Of a DNA stretch of 64,000 nucleotides, positions 7,990 through 15,415 are shown in pieces; position 1 is the first letter of the stretch; the number at the start of each line of letters is the position of its first letter. The translations under genes were made by a program, and so were the position numbers. The stretch is from a virus. A model generated the notes under the pieces. That model searched no databases. It was not told where the DNA came from and saw nothing but the letters and a program-made list of their open reading frames with translations. The DNA is taken from positions 1-64,000 of the IMG/VR virus record IMGVR_UViG_3300013127_000002. One strand, given 5' to 3'.

Positions 7990-8223
7990 ATGAGCGCCTA
8001 CGCAACCGCGCTGAAAGAGTCGAGCAAGGAAGCGCGGCTTGAAGAGGCGTTGCGGCAGCATGACCGGGCAGAGAAGGCGGAGAAGGAGCTCGCCGCGGCG
8101 CAGGCGGTCATCCTGCACTGCGAAGAGGACATCAACTGGATGATGAACAACGAGAAGCTCTTGAACCCCGAGGTGTTCAAGTACCTCCACGACGCTGTGG
8201 AGAAATTGGAGGTGCCGACATGA
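7990..8223 (+). CDS. Small coiled-coil protein
   Basis: 77 residues with a charged heptad-like stretch over residues 10-50 (EARLEEALRQHDRAEKAEKE). The stop overlaps the start of a membrane-anchored coiled-coil gene; the two could pair. No domain recognised. Confidence 0.55.
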   Translation: MSAYATALKESSKEARLEEALRQHDRAEKAEKELAAAQAVILHCEEDINWMMNNEKLLNPEVFKYLHDAVEKLEVPT

Positions 8224-8546
8224 TTTACACCGTGGCGGGTGCGGCGGTCACAGGGGTGGTCATCCTCCTGTTGTACTACCTGCTGAGCGCCCGCAAGAAC
8301 ATCCGCAGGCTCACGGAACGCCTCACGGAAGTATCCCAAAAGCGGTCAGAGGATTCTCAGAAATCCAACCAGCAGCTCAACATGCGCAACGACACCATCA
8401 AGCGCCTGCTCCATGAGCAGTACGAACCGGAGACGCTGGCGTTCTTCATCCACCTGACCAATTCCAGCAGCTACATCCCGGACAGCGTCTTCGACAAGGT
8501 GGAAGCGCACCAGGCATTTATCATGAAGAAAAAGAGGGAGGACTGA
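8220..8546 (+). CDS. Membrane-anchored coiled-coil protein
   Basis: 108 residues, ATG overlapping the previous TGA. An N-terminal membrane helix (residues 4-24, VAGAAVTGVVILLLYYLL) is followed by a basic junction and a charged coiled coil (about 28-65). This layout resembles an inner-membrane spanin (Rz) but also many phage accessory proteins; no outer-membrane partner lies nested or next to it, so spanin is only a possibility. Confidence 0.55.
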   Translation: MIYTVAGAAVTGVVILLLYYLLSARKNIRRLTERLTEVSQKRSEDSQKSNQQLNMRNDTIKRLLHEQYEPETLAFFIHLTNSSSYIPDSVFDKVEAHQAFIMKKKRED

Positions 8547-8549
8547 CCT

Positions 8550-8798
8550 ATGGGAACCCACACCGCACTCTCCCCGCAGCAGGTCCAGAACTGGCGAGTG
8601 GCCCTGTCCCTGGAGATGGGGCCTCTCGCCTACGCCCTGCCCGAGGAGGCCATTATCGAGCTGCGAGACCGGATGCAGAACCATTTCAACCAACCGTCCG
8701 TCTCGGCGCCGGTTGAGCCGCCGGCCGCCCCCGCGCACAAGTCGACGAGGTCCTCCAGCTGGCCGCCCAAGCTGGGGGATCTCATCAAGAAAGGATGA
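8550..8798 (+). CDS. Hypothetical protein
   Basis: 82 residues, ATG three bases after the preceding stop and preceded by AGAGGGAGGA. A helical N-terminal half and a proline/alanine/serine-rich linker (PVEPPAAPAHKSTRSSS) before a short basic end. No domain recognised. Confidence 0.5.
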   Translation: MGTHTALSPQQVQNWRVALSLEMGPLAYALPEEAIIELRDRMQNHFNQPSVSAPVEPPAAPAHKSTRSSSWPPKLGDLIKKG

Positions 8799-8801
8799 CA
8801 G

Positions 8802-9323
8802 ATGCCTCAGGAAGATGATCTGAAGAAGCGTCTCGCCACGGCTCACGAGACCGTGGACGCCCTCACCCGGGACAACCTCAACCTGCTGTCACAACTCGAC
8901 CGTATCGAACAGACCCGGCTGGACGCCGCTGTTCGGTACGCCAAGCAGCAGGCGGAAACCAGGAAGCACATCGCAACACTGGTGGCCAAGACAGACCGGT
9001 TGCAGGCAGCATACGATGACGGAGAGGAGGGGTACGCCTGGTTGCAGTCCAACCTGCCGACCAGGTACCTCGGGAAGAACGTGGTCAACTCCGCCGCGGA
9101 CTGGCTTCGCTCGTTGCTCTCGGAGAACGCGCACCTGCTCACGAGCAGAGAGGGCTGGGCCGCACGCTCCAAGGAGCAGTTCGACCGGATAGGGGTTGCT
9201 CTGGATGCCGTGCGGGAGAAGCGCCCGTCCGGTGAGCCCGCCCGGGATGACGCCACAGAAGTCGAGGCGTTGGTGGTTGAGGTGGCGCGGCTATTGGGAG
9301 AAAAGCGAGGGATAAAGGAGTAA
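8802..9323 (+). CDS. Coiled-coil protein
   Basis: 173 residues. Residues 5-70 form a long charged helix with heptad character (DDLKKRLATAHETVDALTRD onward), followed by a more globular stretch and a final helix. No signal, membrane segment or catalytic motif. Part of the continuous small-gene operon. Confidence 0.6.
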   Translation: MPQEDDLKKRLATAHETVDALTRDNLNLLSQLDRIEQTRLDAAVRYAKQQAETRKHIATLVAKTDRLQAAYDDGEEGYAWLQSNLPTRYLGKNVVNSAADWLRSLLSENAHLLTSREGWAARSKEQFDRIGVALDAVREKRPSGEPARDDATEVEALVVEVARLLGEKRGIKE

Positions 9324-9328
9324 AACAG

Positions 9329-9769
9329 ATGACCGGAGCAGAAGTCTATATCATGGGAGAGAAGCACGGGTTACTCGGTAAAGTGCGCCATGATGGAGAT
9401 GACGTTGTGGAGTTCTTCAGCCCGGATAATCTCCGCAAGTTCTCGGAGGTCAAGGCAACGCCGCAGGATATCTGGAAGGCATACCGGGCGGAACGCAAGT
9501 TGCGCGGCTGGGAGGATTACCCCGAATCGGAGATAGACACCAAATACCCGGACGGGTTTGTGTTTCCGATTGAGGACTTTTACAGACACATATCTGATTC
9601 CTGTCCGGAAGATTGTTCGGAGTTCTTCCCCGTAATCACAGAGGGTCTTTTGGCCGAGCGCGACGAAGAGGATGGCCTGTTGTGCAGTTATTCCGATTAC
9701 GTTGCGTTCATTTATCAGAAGGACGGAAACTACGTGCTTCATGAGACGTCGTCATTCTACGATGAATAA
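9329..9769 (+). CDS. Acidic hypothetical protein
   Basis: 146 residues, ATG with AAAGGAG upstream. Strongly acidic and aromatic (FYRHISDSCPEDCSEFFP), with no basic patch. Base composition is slightly more AT-rich than its neighbours. No domain is recognised; an acidic, DNA-mimic-like character is possible but unsupported beyond composition. Confidence 0.55.
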   Translation: MTGAEVYIMGEKHGLLGKVRHDGDDVVEFFSPDNLRKFSEVKATPQDIWKAYRAERKLRGWEDYPESEIDTKYPDGFVFPIEDFYRHISDSCPEDCSEFFPVITEGLLAERDEEDGLLCSYSDYVAFIYQKDGNYVLHETSSFYDE

Positions 9770-9828
9770 AGGTATGGTTGCACATGCATCTGGGGGGTCC
9801 CGGACGACCTCCGGGGCGAGGAGAAGAA

Positions 9829-10035
9829 ATGAAACGGCTTAGATGGTTTTGGCTCAGGCTAACGTGCCACCATAACGAATGGGAATACAGGCGCATTTAC
9901 GGTGACGAGATCAATATGCTCGGGCATCGTGTCGAGATGACGTGCAGGAAGTGCGGAAAGTCAAAATTGCGCCATCGTGTTCCAGAGGGTTGGTTTTATA
10001 TGCGCCGCCCTGCGGGGAGAGGAGGAGTGAGATGA
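9829..10035 (+). CDS. Small zinc-finger-like basic protein
   Basis: 68 residues. The start at 9829 has GGCGAGGAG upstream. CHHNEWEYRR near residue 13 and CRKCGKSKLRH near residue 41 give a plausible C/H metal site, and the product is strongly basic. The 3' end lies within copy 1 of the GCCGCCCTGCGGGG repeat, read here in a different frame from the other copies. Confidence 0.55.
   Translation: MKRLRWFWLRLTCHHNEWEYRRIYGDEINMLGHRVEMTCRKCGKSKLRHRVPEGWFYMRRPAGRGGVR
10004..10025 (+). repeat. GCCGCCCTGCGGGG gene-end repeat, copy 1
   Basis: GCCGCCCTGCGGGG followed by AGAGGAGG. Here it is read in a frame giving RRPAGRGG, whereas the copies at 10320, 10515 and 11134 are read as AALRGE, so the repeat is conserved as DNA and not as protein. 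Confidence 0.6.
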
Positions 10036-10340
10036 GTACGCAGCATGATTTGCGGGGCGCGGTGGCGATGGTCTGCCAGGCGTTGCGGCGACGGGCGGAG
10101 GAGTGTCCGGTGCTCGGGGACATGGCCAACGAACTGGAAGCCTCGGCCATGGAGACGCTGGGGGCGCTGACCGAGGCGCGGGAGGCGCAGGCCGAGTGCG
10201 AGCGGCTGCGGGCAGAAATCGAATCGCGTTACACCGTCGATGAGGTGGCAAGCTGGTTATTCGAATACCGTGGTTCGTATCGCAAAAAGACTTTACGCGC
10301 TTGGGTTGACGAGAAGCGCGCCGCCCTGCGGGGCGAGTAG
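10032..10340 (+). CDS. Coiled-coil protein with repeated 3' end
   Basis: 102 residues, ATG overlapping the preceding TGA with GGAGGAG upstream. Helical, with EAREAQAECERLRAE near residue 50; 20 bases here (10191-10210) are identical to 10494-10513 in the next gene. It ends RAALRGE, encoded by repeat copy 2. The shared middle and end point to local duplication. Function unknown. Confidence 0.55.
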   Translation: MSTQHDLRGAVAMVCQALRRRAEECPVLGDMANELEASAMETLGALTEAREAQAECERLRAEIESRYTVDEVASWLFEYRGSYRKKTLRAWVDEKRAALRGE

Positions 10341-10344
10341 GAGG
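10320..10344 (+). repeat. Gene-end repeat, copy 2
   Basis: GCCGCCCTGCGGGGCGAG then TAGGAGG. It contains a small GC palindrome, the stop codon and the ribosome binding site of the next gene, so the repeat joins one gene to the next. Confidence 0.65.
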
Positions 10345-10349
10345 GGAAG

Positions 10350-10538
10350 ATGAGCGACCGAGAGACATACGGACCCGGCCCGACCGACTACGGGCGCAAG
10401 GTGGGGATGACCGAGATTGGGGAACTGCGGCTCACCCTGGCGGCGACACAGGCGCGGCTGGCCAAAGTCGAGCGGGAACGGGACGAGGCGCGGGCCGAGT
10501 GCGAGCGGCTGCGTGCCGCCCTGCGGGGCGAGGAGTAA
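10350..10538 (+). CDS. Short coiled-coil protein with repeated 3' end
   Basis: 62 residues, AGGAGGGG upstream. The second half (AKVERERDEARAECERLRAA) is a charged helix sharing 20 identical bases with the preceding gene, and the end AALRGEE is encoded by repeat copy 3. It looks like a shortened relative of the preceding gene. Function unknown. Confidence 0.5.
   Translation: MSDRETYGPGPTDYGRKVGMTEIGELRLTLAATQARLAKVERERDEARAECERLRAALRGEE
10515..10535 (+). repeat. Gene-end repeat, copy 3
   Basis: GCCGCCCTGCGGGGCGAG followed by GAG TAA instead of TAG GAG, so this copy ends one codon later than copies 2 and 4. Confidence 0.6.
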
Positions 10539-10540
10539 AC

Positions 10541-10765
10541 ATGTTATATGTCGCGATAGCTTGTGTAGGAGTAGTGACCGGATTCCTTTTAGGCGTCGGT
10601 CTGTCAAGGCTTGATCGTTTCATAAAGCGCGAAAAAAACGACTTTCAGCGCGGGGTGCTAGAAATACTCGTACAACGCAAGGACGGGTCGCGGCGATGGA
10701 TTGTGATCGATGTGGAGGAAACGGGAATGAGTACGGAATATTCCAAAGACACATTAGGTCTTTAA
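10541..10765 (+). CDS. Small membrane protein
   Basis: 74 residues. An N-terminal hydrophobic helix (residues 2-20, LYVAIACVGVVTGFLLGVG) precedes a basic, soluble domain. GGCGAGGAG from repeat copy 3 serves as its ribosome binding site. Unknown function. Confidence 0.5.
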   Translation: MLYVAIACVGVVTGFLLGVGLSRLDRFIKREKNDFQRGVLEILVQRKDGSRRWIVIDVEETGMSTEYSKDTLGL

Positions 10766-10776
10766 GGAGATCCCAA

Positions 10777-11154
10777 ATGGACCGATTTGTTGATCTGAAA
10801 AACGGAATCATCCGTGACACGAAGACTGGCCTGGAGTGGCAGGCCGAGCCACTCCAGCCTGCCCCTTGGCAAGAACAGATGGACGCGGCTGCGCGCCTGG
10901 ACCTCGGCGACCACACCGACTGGCGGTTGCCTACTGTTGAGGAGCTGGTTGCGTTGATCGACTACTCGAAGAGCAATCCGGCTTCTGAGTTCCCAAGGAT
11001 GCCGTCCGACTGGTTCTGGTCGTCGTCAGCGCGTGCCGCGTCCGCGTCCTACGCGTGGGGCGTGGCCTTCAGCTACGGCGGCGTGTACGACGACGGCAAG
11101 ACGCTCGGCAACTACGCCCGCTGTGTTCGCGGTGCCGCCCTCAGGGGCGAGTAG
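10777..11154 (+). CDS. Lcl/DUF1566-domain protein, DGR-target-like
   Basis: 125 residues, TTAAGGAGA upstream. It has the Lcl_C/DUF1566 pattern: TKTGLEWQ, DWRLPTVEELVALID, WFWSSS, AWGVAFSYGGVY and a final YARCVRG. In many phages and bacteria this C-type-lectin-like domain is the target of a diversity-generating retroelement, with the variable repeat covering the segment from WSSS to RCVRG. That segment is at the 3' end here and is followed by GC-rich repeat copy 4. No reverse transcriptase or template repeat is seen in the window. The domain call is firm; current diversification is inference. Confidence 0.75.
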   Translation: MDRFVDLKNGIIRDTKTGLEWQAEPLQPAPWQEQMDAAARLDLGDHTDWRLPTVEELVALIDYSKSNPASEFPRMPSDWFWSSSARAASASYAWGVAFSYGGVYDDGKTLGNYARCVRGAALRGE

Positions 11155-11158
11155 GAGG
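11134..11158 (+). repeat. Gene-end repeat, copy 4
   Basis: GCCGCCCTCAGGGGCGAG then TAGGAGG, two changes from copy 2. It closes the Lcl-domain gene directly after the RCVRG codons, the place where a GC-rich homing signal lies in known retroelement targets. Confidence 0.6.
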
Positions 11159-11169
11159 AGGAGGACGAG

Positions 11170-11367
11170 ATGAAAAAGATCGAAAGAGTCTACGGGCACA
11201 AAACCAAGTACGGGAAGTTCTACCACATTTTCACGACTGATCCCGGCGTCCTTTGCTGTCGAGATCTCGACGCGGACGACAGCAAGCGTAAATTGTGGAC
11301 GAAAATCCCTGCCGAGCAACGGTGCCGACAGTGCGATGCCGAAATGAAGAAAGAATACGGCGAGTAG
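11170..11367 (+). CDS. Small cysteine-containing protein
   Basis: 65 residues, GGAGGAGGACGAG upstream. VLCCRDLDADD and RCRQCDAEMKK give four cysteines in two pairs about 30 residues apart, a likely zinc site. Ends at TAG followed by GAGGGG, similar to the neighbouring gene ends. Unknown function. Confidence 0.55.
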   Translation: MKKIERVYGHKTKYGKFYHIFTTDPGVLCCRDLDADDSKRKLWTKIPAEQRCRQCDAEMKKEYGE

Positions 11368-11375
11368 GAGGGGAC

Positions 11376-11666
11376 ATGAGCGGTAAACAGTGCAAAACCC
11401 CGGGGTGCGGGTCGCACGCGGTCAACCCGCACTTGCACGGGCGCGAGCCGGGCGCGGACCTCGACCTGTGCGACATCTGCTACTGGAGGACGAGGGCCGA
11501 GAAGCTGCTGGAGGAACGCGACATCGAAGCCGGCCTCGCGGAGCAGTTCCGCAAGGCACTGTACGTGATCGCCGACGGGGACGCGCAGACATGGCCGGGA
11601 TGTTCATCCCGCCGGGTTGCTGCGCTCGCGCTCGGGAGAGCGGAAGACGATATCAACCGGGGATGA
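11376..11666 (+). CDS. Cysteine-rich N-terminus plus helical protein
   Basis: 96 residues. An N-terminal cysteine/histidine cluster (CKTPGCGSHAVNPHLHG, then CDICYWRTR) forms a probable zinc-binding module, followed by a charged helix. TAGGAGGGG upstream. No named family. Confidence 0.55.
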   Translation: MSGKQCKTPGCGSHAVNPHLHGREPGADLDLCDICYWRTRAEKLLEERDIEAGLAEQFRKALYVIADGDAQTWPGCSSRRVAALALGRAEDDINRG

Positions 11667-11706
11667 ACACCAGGATGAAACCGCCTGAGAAAGGAGCAAG
11701 AAGAAG

Positions 11707-12108
11707 ATGACCGAGGAAGATGACAACGCCAACGGTAACGACAACGCCAACAACATCTACGGCAACGATGACGACGCCCTCGCACAGAAGCTGGGAACCG
11801 TGCGAACGGTGAACATCAAGCACACCGTCACCGGGGAGACCGCGGTGCGGGAGGAGATCCACATCGAGGGGTATCCGTCTGGGGCCACGACTACGCTCAT
11901 GGTCGACATGACGACGGCGTTCGTCTCGATCCTGTGCCAGCACACCCCGCGGGGGGAGGCCACGCGGGCTCTCCTCGGGTCGTTCATGCCCGCGGCCCTG
12001 CGGGAAATCGAGAACTACGAGAAGAGAAACCACATCGAGCCGGAGGCGAACAACCTCCTCAGCTCGCTCATGACCCAGATGGCAATGGGGCGGCGAAACG
12101 AGAGCTGA
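11707..12108 (+). CDS. Hypothetical protein, EGYP family
   Basis: 133 residues, AAGGAGCAAGAAG upstream. The N-terminus is low complexity (Asn/Asp rich: TEEDDNANGNDNANN). The core IEGYPSGATTTLMVDMTTA resembles the core of the gene at 2881-3312, suggesting paralogues at the two ends of this gene block. Last gene before the terminator at 12157. Function unknown. Confidence 0.6.
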   Translation: MTEEDDNANGNDNANNIYGNDDDALAQKLGTVRTVNIKHTVTGETAVREEIHIEGYPSGATTTLMVDMTTAFVSILCQHTPRGEATRALLGSFMPAALREIENYEKRNHIEPEANNLLSSLMTQMAMGRRNES

Positions 12109-12156
12109 CACCGGCGTCACCGGGTTTAGCGGGAAACGAAGGTACGGGATTTTCAT

Positions 12157-12193
12157 GGTCCGGACTACATATCGTAGGCCGGGCCCTTTTTTT
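12157..12193 (+). terminator. Strong Rho-independent terminator
   Basis: Stem of 12 positions (12157-12168 GGTCCGGACTAC with 12174-12185 GTAGGCCGGGCC, one A-G mismatch and one G-T pair), loop ATATC, then seven T. It ends the rightward block that starts at the PurA-family promoter region. Confidence 0.85.
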
Positions 12194-12734
12194 ATGTCTT
12201 CGACATGATTGAGGAAACAGTAAAATAAAAAGTCTCAGAATGTAGGCAAGGTATACAAAGGTGCGTATACGGTGTCGGTATCTGTGCGGGGAGGGGGGAG
12301 AAGGTATGGAGTAGGCGGGGATACACACACAAAAAAAGATGACAAATATCAGTTTTTGTCCTTGTTTTACTCCACATGTAAATCCAGCGTGAGTGAACGG
12401 AGGACGGAAATTACACCCCGGATTTAGTGTAAAAACAATAACGGTGTTCTGATGGAAAGAGTAAGTGGTCGAGGTGATTGAGGAAGCAGGAGAAATAAAA
12501 GTAGTAGGACCAAAAACAGAGATGAAAAAGCGAGGTAAAATCGGAAAAAGAGAGTTGATACGCTAAGTGCTGGTTTTTTCTCTGAAAAGGTTGATGGCAT
12601 GCGCTAGCACGTAACCCTGCGTTCGTCGTTAAGATTCTTTAATGTTTAAGAGTTACGCGGCTTTACTGTTACGCCGGTGCTGTCACATTGATCTAGATTG
12701 TAATAAAAAACAAGGGCATACGATATCAAGCTAT

Positions 12735-12750
12735 CTTACTTACTTACTTA
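12735..12750 (+). repeat. CTTA tetranucleotide repeat (4 units)
   Basis: Four tandem CTTA units directly followed by CTCTTTTTATAAAAGAAGAG, an imperfect hairpin. Simple repeats are rare in this window. Confidence 0.6.
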
Positions 12751-13192
12751 CTCTTTTTATAAAAGAAGAGAGAAGATATAGGGAGAATGGGGGGAAAGGG
12801 CATAGGGGGGTATTAGATTTGTTCTAGGGGCATGGGGGAGAGATCGTAAGACGATAATACCAAAACCCGTAACCTCTTGATATTATTGGTGTCGTTAGAT
12901 GTAGTATATAGTAGGTACGAAGTGAAATGAAGAAAAAAGTGTATTACCCCCCCTAGCACTTATCCTGGCGCTTCGGAGCTGATTGGACGGGGTTTCTAAA
13001 AGATGAACGATTCCGCTGGCGTGTAATTCATCGTGCGACCGTTTTGATTTAGTACAATCCAGATGAGTGTGACAAATTCTTACGCCAAAGGTTTGCGTTA
13101 TTTTCAATGGTTTCAAGGTAGTTACCGGCAACCGGGCCTCTTCAGGGTCTTCAGAAAACGCCGTGACGCCGTGACGCCGGTGGAATCGCCTG

Positions 13193-13209
13193 TGCTGTGA
13201 CGCTGGTGC
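13193..13209 (+). repeat. 17-nt repeat shared with 832-848
   Basis: Identical TGCTGTGACGCTGGTGC. Just upstream lie GTGACGCC units at 13163 and 13171, giving three GTGACGCY repeats within 45 bases, an iteron- or operator-like cluster. Confidence 0.5.
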
Positions 13210-13239
13210 GAGGCGGGCTGTTTCCTTAATGATATCGCA

Positions 13240-13261
13240 CCTTTCTTTTGGTATATATAAT
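13240..13261 (+). promoter_or_regulatory. CCTTTCTTTTGGTA motif with TATAAT, copy 3
   Basis: CCTTTCTTTTGGTA (one T shorter than copies 1 and 2) runs into TATATATAAT; TATAAT is at 13256-13261. This makes a -10-like box part of or next to the motif. It lies 205 bases before the next start codon, so any transcript would have a long leader. Confidence 0.5.
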
Positions 13262-13384
13262 GGCTATGGGAATGAGTATTTGTAAGGTTTCCGAAAAACC
13301 CAATAGTTATCTGCGAGACCCGATTTTTCCCTGCTTTTTCATCTCTGTATTTGTGGCTGTAACTTTTAATTTGTTTTCGAGTTG

Positions 13385-13413
13385 TTGACTTTCGCATACT
13401 TAAGTGCTATAGG
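13385..13413 (+). promoter_or_regulatory. Sigma-70-like promoter
   Basis: TTGACT (13385-13390), 17-base spacer, TATAGG (13408-13413). This is the best host-type -35/-10 pair I see in the window, 50 bases upstream of the 649-residue gene. Confidence 0.55.
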
Positions 13414-13465
13414 GGGTAATGTAATATTTGTGCGCACAATGTAAGAAGCATCGTAAGGAGAAATC

Positions 13466-15415
13466 ATGACACGAAATGAATTCCGAAGTATGGTCGTATC
13501 GGGCACCGTGACGGCCGCCCAAACCCGGGAATTGATGGTCGACGTCGTGACGGGGATCACCCGCATGGTGGAGTCGAGGGCTGCCGCAGACCTTACGAAG
13601 ACCTTGAGGATGGCGCACCCTCAGAAGGGCACCATCACACGCGACGAGGCCGAGACCCGGTTCACGGGGCAGCTCATTGAAGCCGGCGGCATCGGGTTCT
13701 TTGCGCGGGGCAAGCGCAACTACCAGGTGGTCCTCCACTGGCCGTCCATCTTCAAGGAAGGACTGACACATCCGCGGGCGGTGCAGACACGGATGGTGTG
13801 GGCGTTTCAGGCGCTCGTGCGGCGGCGCTCACCTCTGCTCTTCAGTCTTTTACGGCGTAAACTGATCACCGAGAATGCAATGTTCGATCTCGGGGACGAC
13901 AAGGCTGATGGTGAATTCCAGGAAGAGGCGCTGAAGGCGGTCATCCCCGTCAACTACGACGAGATGGTTCTCTATGAGGGGTTGGTGAACCAGTTCAGCC
14001 AGATACCTGATCTCGGACGTGTGGCGGGCAAGGCGCTGGCTCGCACGCTTGAGAGCGTGGGCCTGCCCATGCGGAACCAGTACAACGTGCTGAGCGCGTG
14101 GAAGCACGTGCTCCCTCCCATCCCCAAGGGACCTTCGCTCTTTCATGCCAGCACGCTGGTCCCCCGGGCGAAGCTGGCGCTGTTCCGTGAGATTCTTCAG
14201 GCCGGCAAGGAAATCTCTCCGCCGGACATTGTCGTGGACACGTTCGGATTCGGAACTGCGAAGTACAGTCCCGAGATGTACGACGTATTGACGATTCCGC
14301 ACTACGCACTCCCGGATGGCAAGCTTGGTGTGTGCCGGCGTACCCGTACAGTAGATGGCGCGGAGGTACGCTACATCATCATGAACTTCCCGCTTCTCGT
14401 CGAACAGATGAAGCGGGAGGACCTGTTCACCTGGGTGGGGAAGCAGTCGCGCGGCTACTTTCAGCATCACCCGGAGATGTCTTTCATCGAACATGTGCGA
14501 GCGCTTTGGACAGCGCAGTACCCGCTGCTCGTTCGCAAGAGCGCCGCGGACTTCGACGTTGACCGCATATGGCCGAATGTAGATCCCAGTACTGTCTTTG
14601 CCGTTCCTGTTTCGACCTTCGAGCACTACCGGCAAGTCGCACGGAAGATGGAGGCTGTACGGAAAAAGAACAAGAAGAAGATGCTGCCCAAGCGGCGGAG
14701 CCCTTCTTTCAAGGGGATTGTTCAGCTGATGCTCGGCCCCATTATGGAAGCGGGCGGGGCGGTCTTTGCCGTCCGTGCGGTCTTCCGGGAAGGAGAGGTG
14801 TACTTCTCCCCTGCTTGGGAAGCGGACTTCGATGACGCCTTCTTTGCTCCGCGGAATTACGTAGACGCAGGGGACAAGCTGCACGACGGCACCATAAGGA
14901 ACGAAGCTACCGGTGAGTACTACTACACGATCTCGCGGTACGCTAAGTTCGAAGGTACCCCGGTCAGTCAGTACACAGAGTTGAAGGTGCAACTGAAGAA
15001 CTACTTCGACGGGATGACCAAGCACCAGTTTCAGTACATGCACCGGTCGTTGAAGATGAGTCCGGCGAGAGAAGGATTCGTTCCTTATGGAGCGCAGAGC
15101 CGCAAGTTCGGGAAGATCAAATTCTTCAGTGTTCAAGAAGACCATATCATCACGCACTACCTGCGTCCGGGCAACATTACCGCCGTTGTGGCGGATATCC
15201 AGGAGATCGACCCGCTGAAAACACGAGCGGATATCATCTACCGTGCGCACCAGCTCCGGGAGATACTCATCGGAGACGGACAGTACGAACTCAACAGCTT
15301 GCCACACGTGAACTACAGTTCTATTCTTGGTAAAAGATTAAGTGACCTGAAGACCCGCAAGGAAAGGGAAGAAAGTGAAAAAGCCCAACAGACATCTCAA
15401 AGTGACGATCTCTGA
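13466..15415 (+). CDS. Large hypothetical protein (649 aa)
   Basis: First gene after the non-coding region, with GTAAGGAG upstream of the ATG. Mixed alpha/beta, no signal peptide or membrane segment, basic segment around residue 400 (KKNKKKMLPKRRSPSFKG), charged C-terminal tail (SEKAQQTSQSDDL). No Walker, nuclease, polymerase or protease motif could be identified. Its last 41 bases overlap the next gene. It is probably an important phage protein of this block, but no family is recognised. Confidence 0.75.
   Translation: MTRNEFRSMVVSGTVTAAQTRELMVDVVTGITRMVESRAAADLTKTLRMAHPQKGTITRDEAETRFTGQLIEAGGIGFFARGKRNYQVVLHWPSIFKEGLTHPRAVQTRMVWAFQALVRRRSPLLFSLLRRKLITENAMFDLGDDKADGEFQEEALKAVIPVNYDEMVLYEGLVNQFSQIPDLGRVAGKALARTLESVGLPMRNQYNVLSAWKHVLPPIPKGPSLFHASTLVPRAKLALFREILQAGKEISPPDIVVDTFGFGTAKYSPEMYDVLTIPHYALPDGKLGVCRRTRTVDGAEVRYIIMNFPLLVEQMKREDLFTWVGKQSRGYFQHHPEMSFIEHVRALWTAQYPLLVRKSAADFDVDRIWPNVDPSTVFAVPVSTFEHYRQVARKMEAVRKKNKKKMLPKRRSPSFKGIVQLMLGPIMEAGGAVFAVRAVFREGEVYFSPAWEADFDDAFFAPRNYVDAGDKLHDGTIRNEATGEYYYTISRYAKFEGTPVSQYTELKVQLKNYFDGMTKHQFQYMHRSLKMSPAREGFVPYGAQSRKFGKIKFFSVQEDHIITHYLRPGNITAVVADIQEIDPLKTRADIIYRAHQLREILIGDGQYELNSLPHVNYSSILGKRLSDLKTRKEREESEKAQQTSQSDDL

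Larger units (their letters stand above)
12194..13384. other. Long non-coding, purine-rich region
   Basis: About 1.2 kb without a convincing gene: short frames only, no ribosome binding sites, and many stops on both strands. The first 700 bases are purine rich on the + strand and more AT-rich than the rest. It contains four CTTA units (12735-12750), three G-run motifs (12801, 12942 on the minus strand, 13407), GTGACGCCG-type repeats (13160-13209) and a CCTTTCTTTTGGTA motif with TATAAT. Such a region in a compact phage genome may hold a replication origin or control region. This is inference. Confidence 0.5.
12801..13420. repeat. Three TAGGGGGG(T)AAT-like motifs
   Basis: CATAGGGGGGTATTAG at 12801-12816 (+), TATTACCCCCCCTAGC at 12942-12957 (same motif on -), and CTATAGGGGGTAAT at 13407-13420 (+). 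The shared core is TA(T/G)-G5to7-TA(A)T. They may be binding sites of an initiator or regulator; the third overlaps the putative -10 box at 13408. Confidence 0.45.

Noticed and set aside
8220-8546. Spanin pair with the neighbouring coiled-coil genes
   Set aside because: Only the inner-membrane layout is seen; there is no adjacent or nested lipoprotein. The lipoprotein at 21211 is 13 kb away.
10004-11158. CRISPR array reading of the GC-rich repeats
   Set aside because: Four copies are spaced irregularly (about 170-620 bases) and lie at gene ends; there are no unique spacers of constant length.
12642-13397. Short open frames within the non-coding region (for example 12642-12827 +, 12895-13131 -, 13122-13397 -)
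   Set aside because: None has a ribosome binding site, and the translations have no domain-like pattern. I treat the stretch as non-coding.
13850-15307. Minus-strand open frame of 485 codons
   Set aside because: Antisense shadow of the 649-residue gene; no ribosome binding site and Arg/His/Val-rich translation.
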